The notes under the pieces: generated by a model
What the model saw: the letters and a program-made list of their open reading frames with translations, nothing else
Databases searched by the model: none
What the model was told of the DNA's origin: nothing
Shown: in pieces, positions 5,744-5,896 of the stretch
How positions within the stretch are numbered: the first letter of the stretch is position 1
How the letters are laid out: every line of letters starts with the position of its first letter
Assembly: GCA_003551745.1 (NCBI GenBank)
Contig: PUNI01000217.1
Span: 1 to 5,896, forward strand
Source: Paracoccaceae bacterium
Lineage (GTDB): Bacteria > Pseudomonadota > Alphaproteobacteria > Rhodobacterales > Rhodobacteraceae
Reading direction: 5' to 3'
Length of the DNA stretch: 5,896 bases
Made by a program: the position numbers and the translations under genes

Positions 5744-5896
5744 TCGGGCCGGGAACCGGGGTTCGGGTTTACCTCGCCTGCGGCGCGACCGACATGCGCA
5801 AGGGGATCGCGGGACTGGCGGCGCTGGCGCAGGACCATCTGCGGCAGCGGCCCACGGGTGGGGCGGTGTTCGCGTTCCGCGGCCGCAAGGTGAGAA
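5740..5896 (+). CDS. tnpB: IS66-family accessory protein TnpB (Orf2), N-terminal fragment, runs off window
   Basis: The first 52 codons of the IS66 Orf2-like protein (not the IS605-type TnpB nuclease). Full members have about 115 residues. Seen: GPGTGVRVYLACGATDMRKG (3-22), the family's highly conserved N-terminal signature, then GLAALAQ and GGAVFAFRGRK (40-50). At the window edge RGRKVR replaces the more common RGRRGDR, which could be ordinary divergence or the start of an indel; there is too little sequence to decide. The ATG overlaps the tnpA TGA. It acts with TnpA and the TnpC transposase; no enzymatic activity is established. Confidence 0.92.
   Translation, partial: MIGPGTGVRVYLACGATDMRKGIAGLAALAQDHLRQRPTGGAVFAFRGRKVR

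Larger units (their letters stand above)
5269..5896 (+). mobile_element. IS66-family element, left part, runs off window
   Basis: tnpA and the start of tnpB follow in the usual IS66 order with an ATGA overlap. IS66 elements typically begin GTAA. A GTAACCGCCCGGTTGCGACC at 5269-5288, 100 bases before tnpA, is the likely left terminus. The eight bases before it, GCAGTGAG at 5261-5268, would be one copy of the 8-bp target duplication typical of this family. The right end, tnpB remainder and tnpC lie outside the window, so neither the duplication nor the matching terminal repeat can be confirmed here. Confidence 0.7.

Noticed and set aside
1..5896. CRISPR array, tRNA, rRNA or tandem repeats
   Set aside because: No regularly spaced repeats and no tRNA- or rRNA-like segments were seen on either strand.

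Overview
This is a high-GC window that looks like an accessory stretch of an alphaproteobacterial genome, most likely Rhodobacterales (Paracoccus or Rhodobacter-like). The grounds are the codon bias, the close match of the SulP transporter to versions I recall from that group, a beta-1,2-glucan synthase start, and the particular IS21, IS66 and IS110 elements. The genus is an inference.

Left part (1-842): on the minus strand lies the first 158 codons of a cyclic beta-1,2-glucan synthase (NdvB/ChvB-like), cut by the window edge. A 64-codon ORF just upstream has a CsbD-like N-terminus, and its TGA overlaps the GTG start proposed for the synthase.

Middle left (843-2646): a mobile-element graveyard on the minus strand. 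A relic of an IS110-family transposase has lost both ends. It abuts an IS21-family element of about 1.37 kb (1279-2646) with recognisable 19-bp terminal repeats. That element keeps a complete istB ATPase gene, but istA is reduced by a large in-frame internal deletion and carries two in-frame TAG codons. It is therefore a non-autonomous deletion derivative.

Middle right (2647-5196): an intact plus-strand pair, a SulP-family anion transporter with a C-terminal STAS domain and, 16 bases later, a tandem-domain universal stress protein. They are almost certainly cotranscribed. The leader holds a compound inverted repeat.

Right end (5269-5896): the left end of an IS66-family element, with tnpA complete and tnpB cut by the window edge. 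A hairpin precedes tnpA.

No clearly new defence, metabolic or RNA system is visible. The most useful observations are the deleted IS21 derivative, the CsbD-like/glucan synthase overlap, the structured sulP leader, and the placement of the transporter-stress protein pair between insertion sequences.
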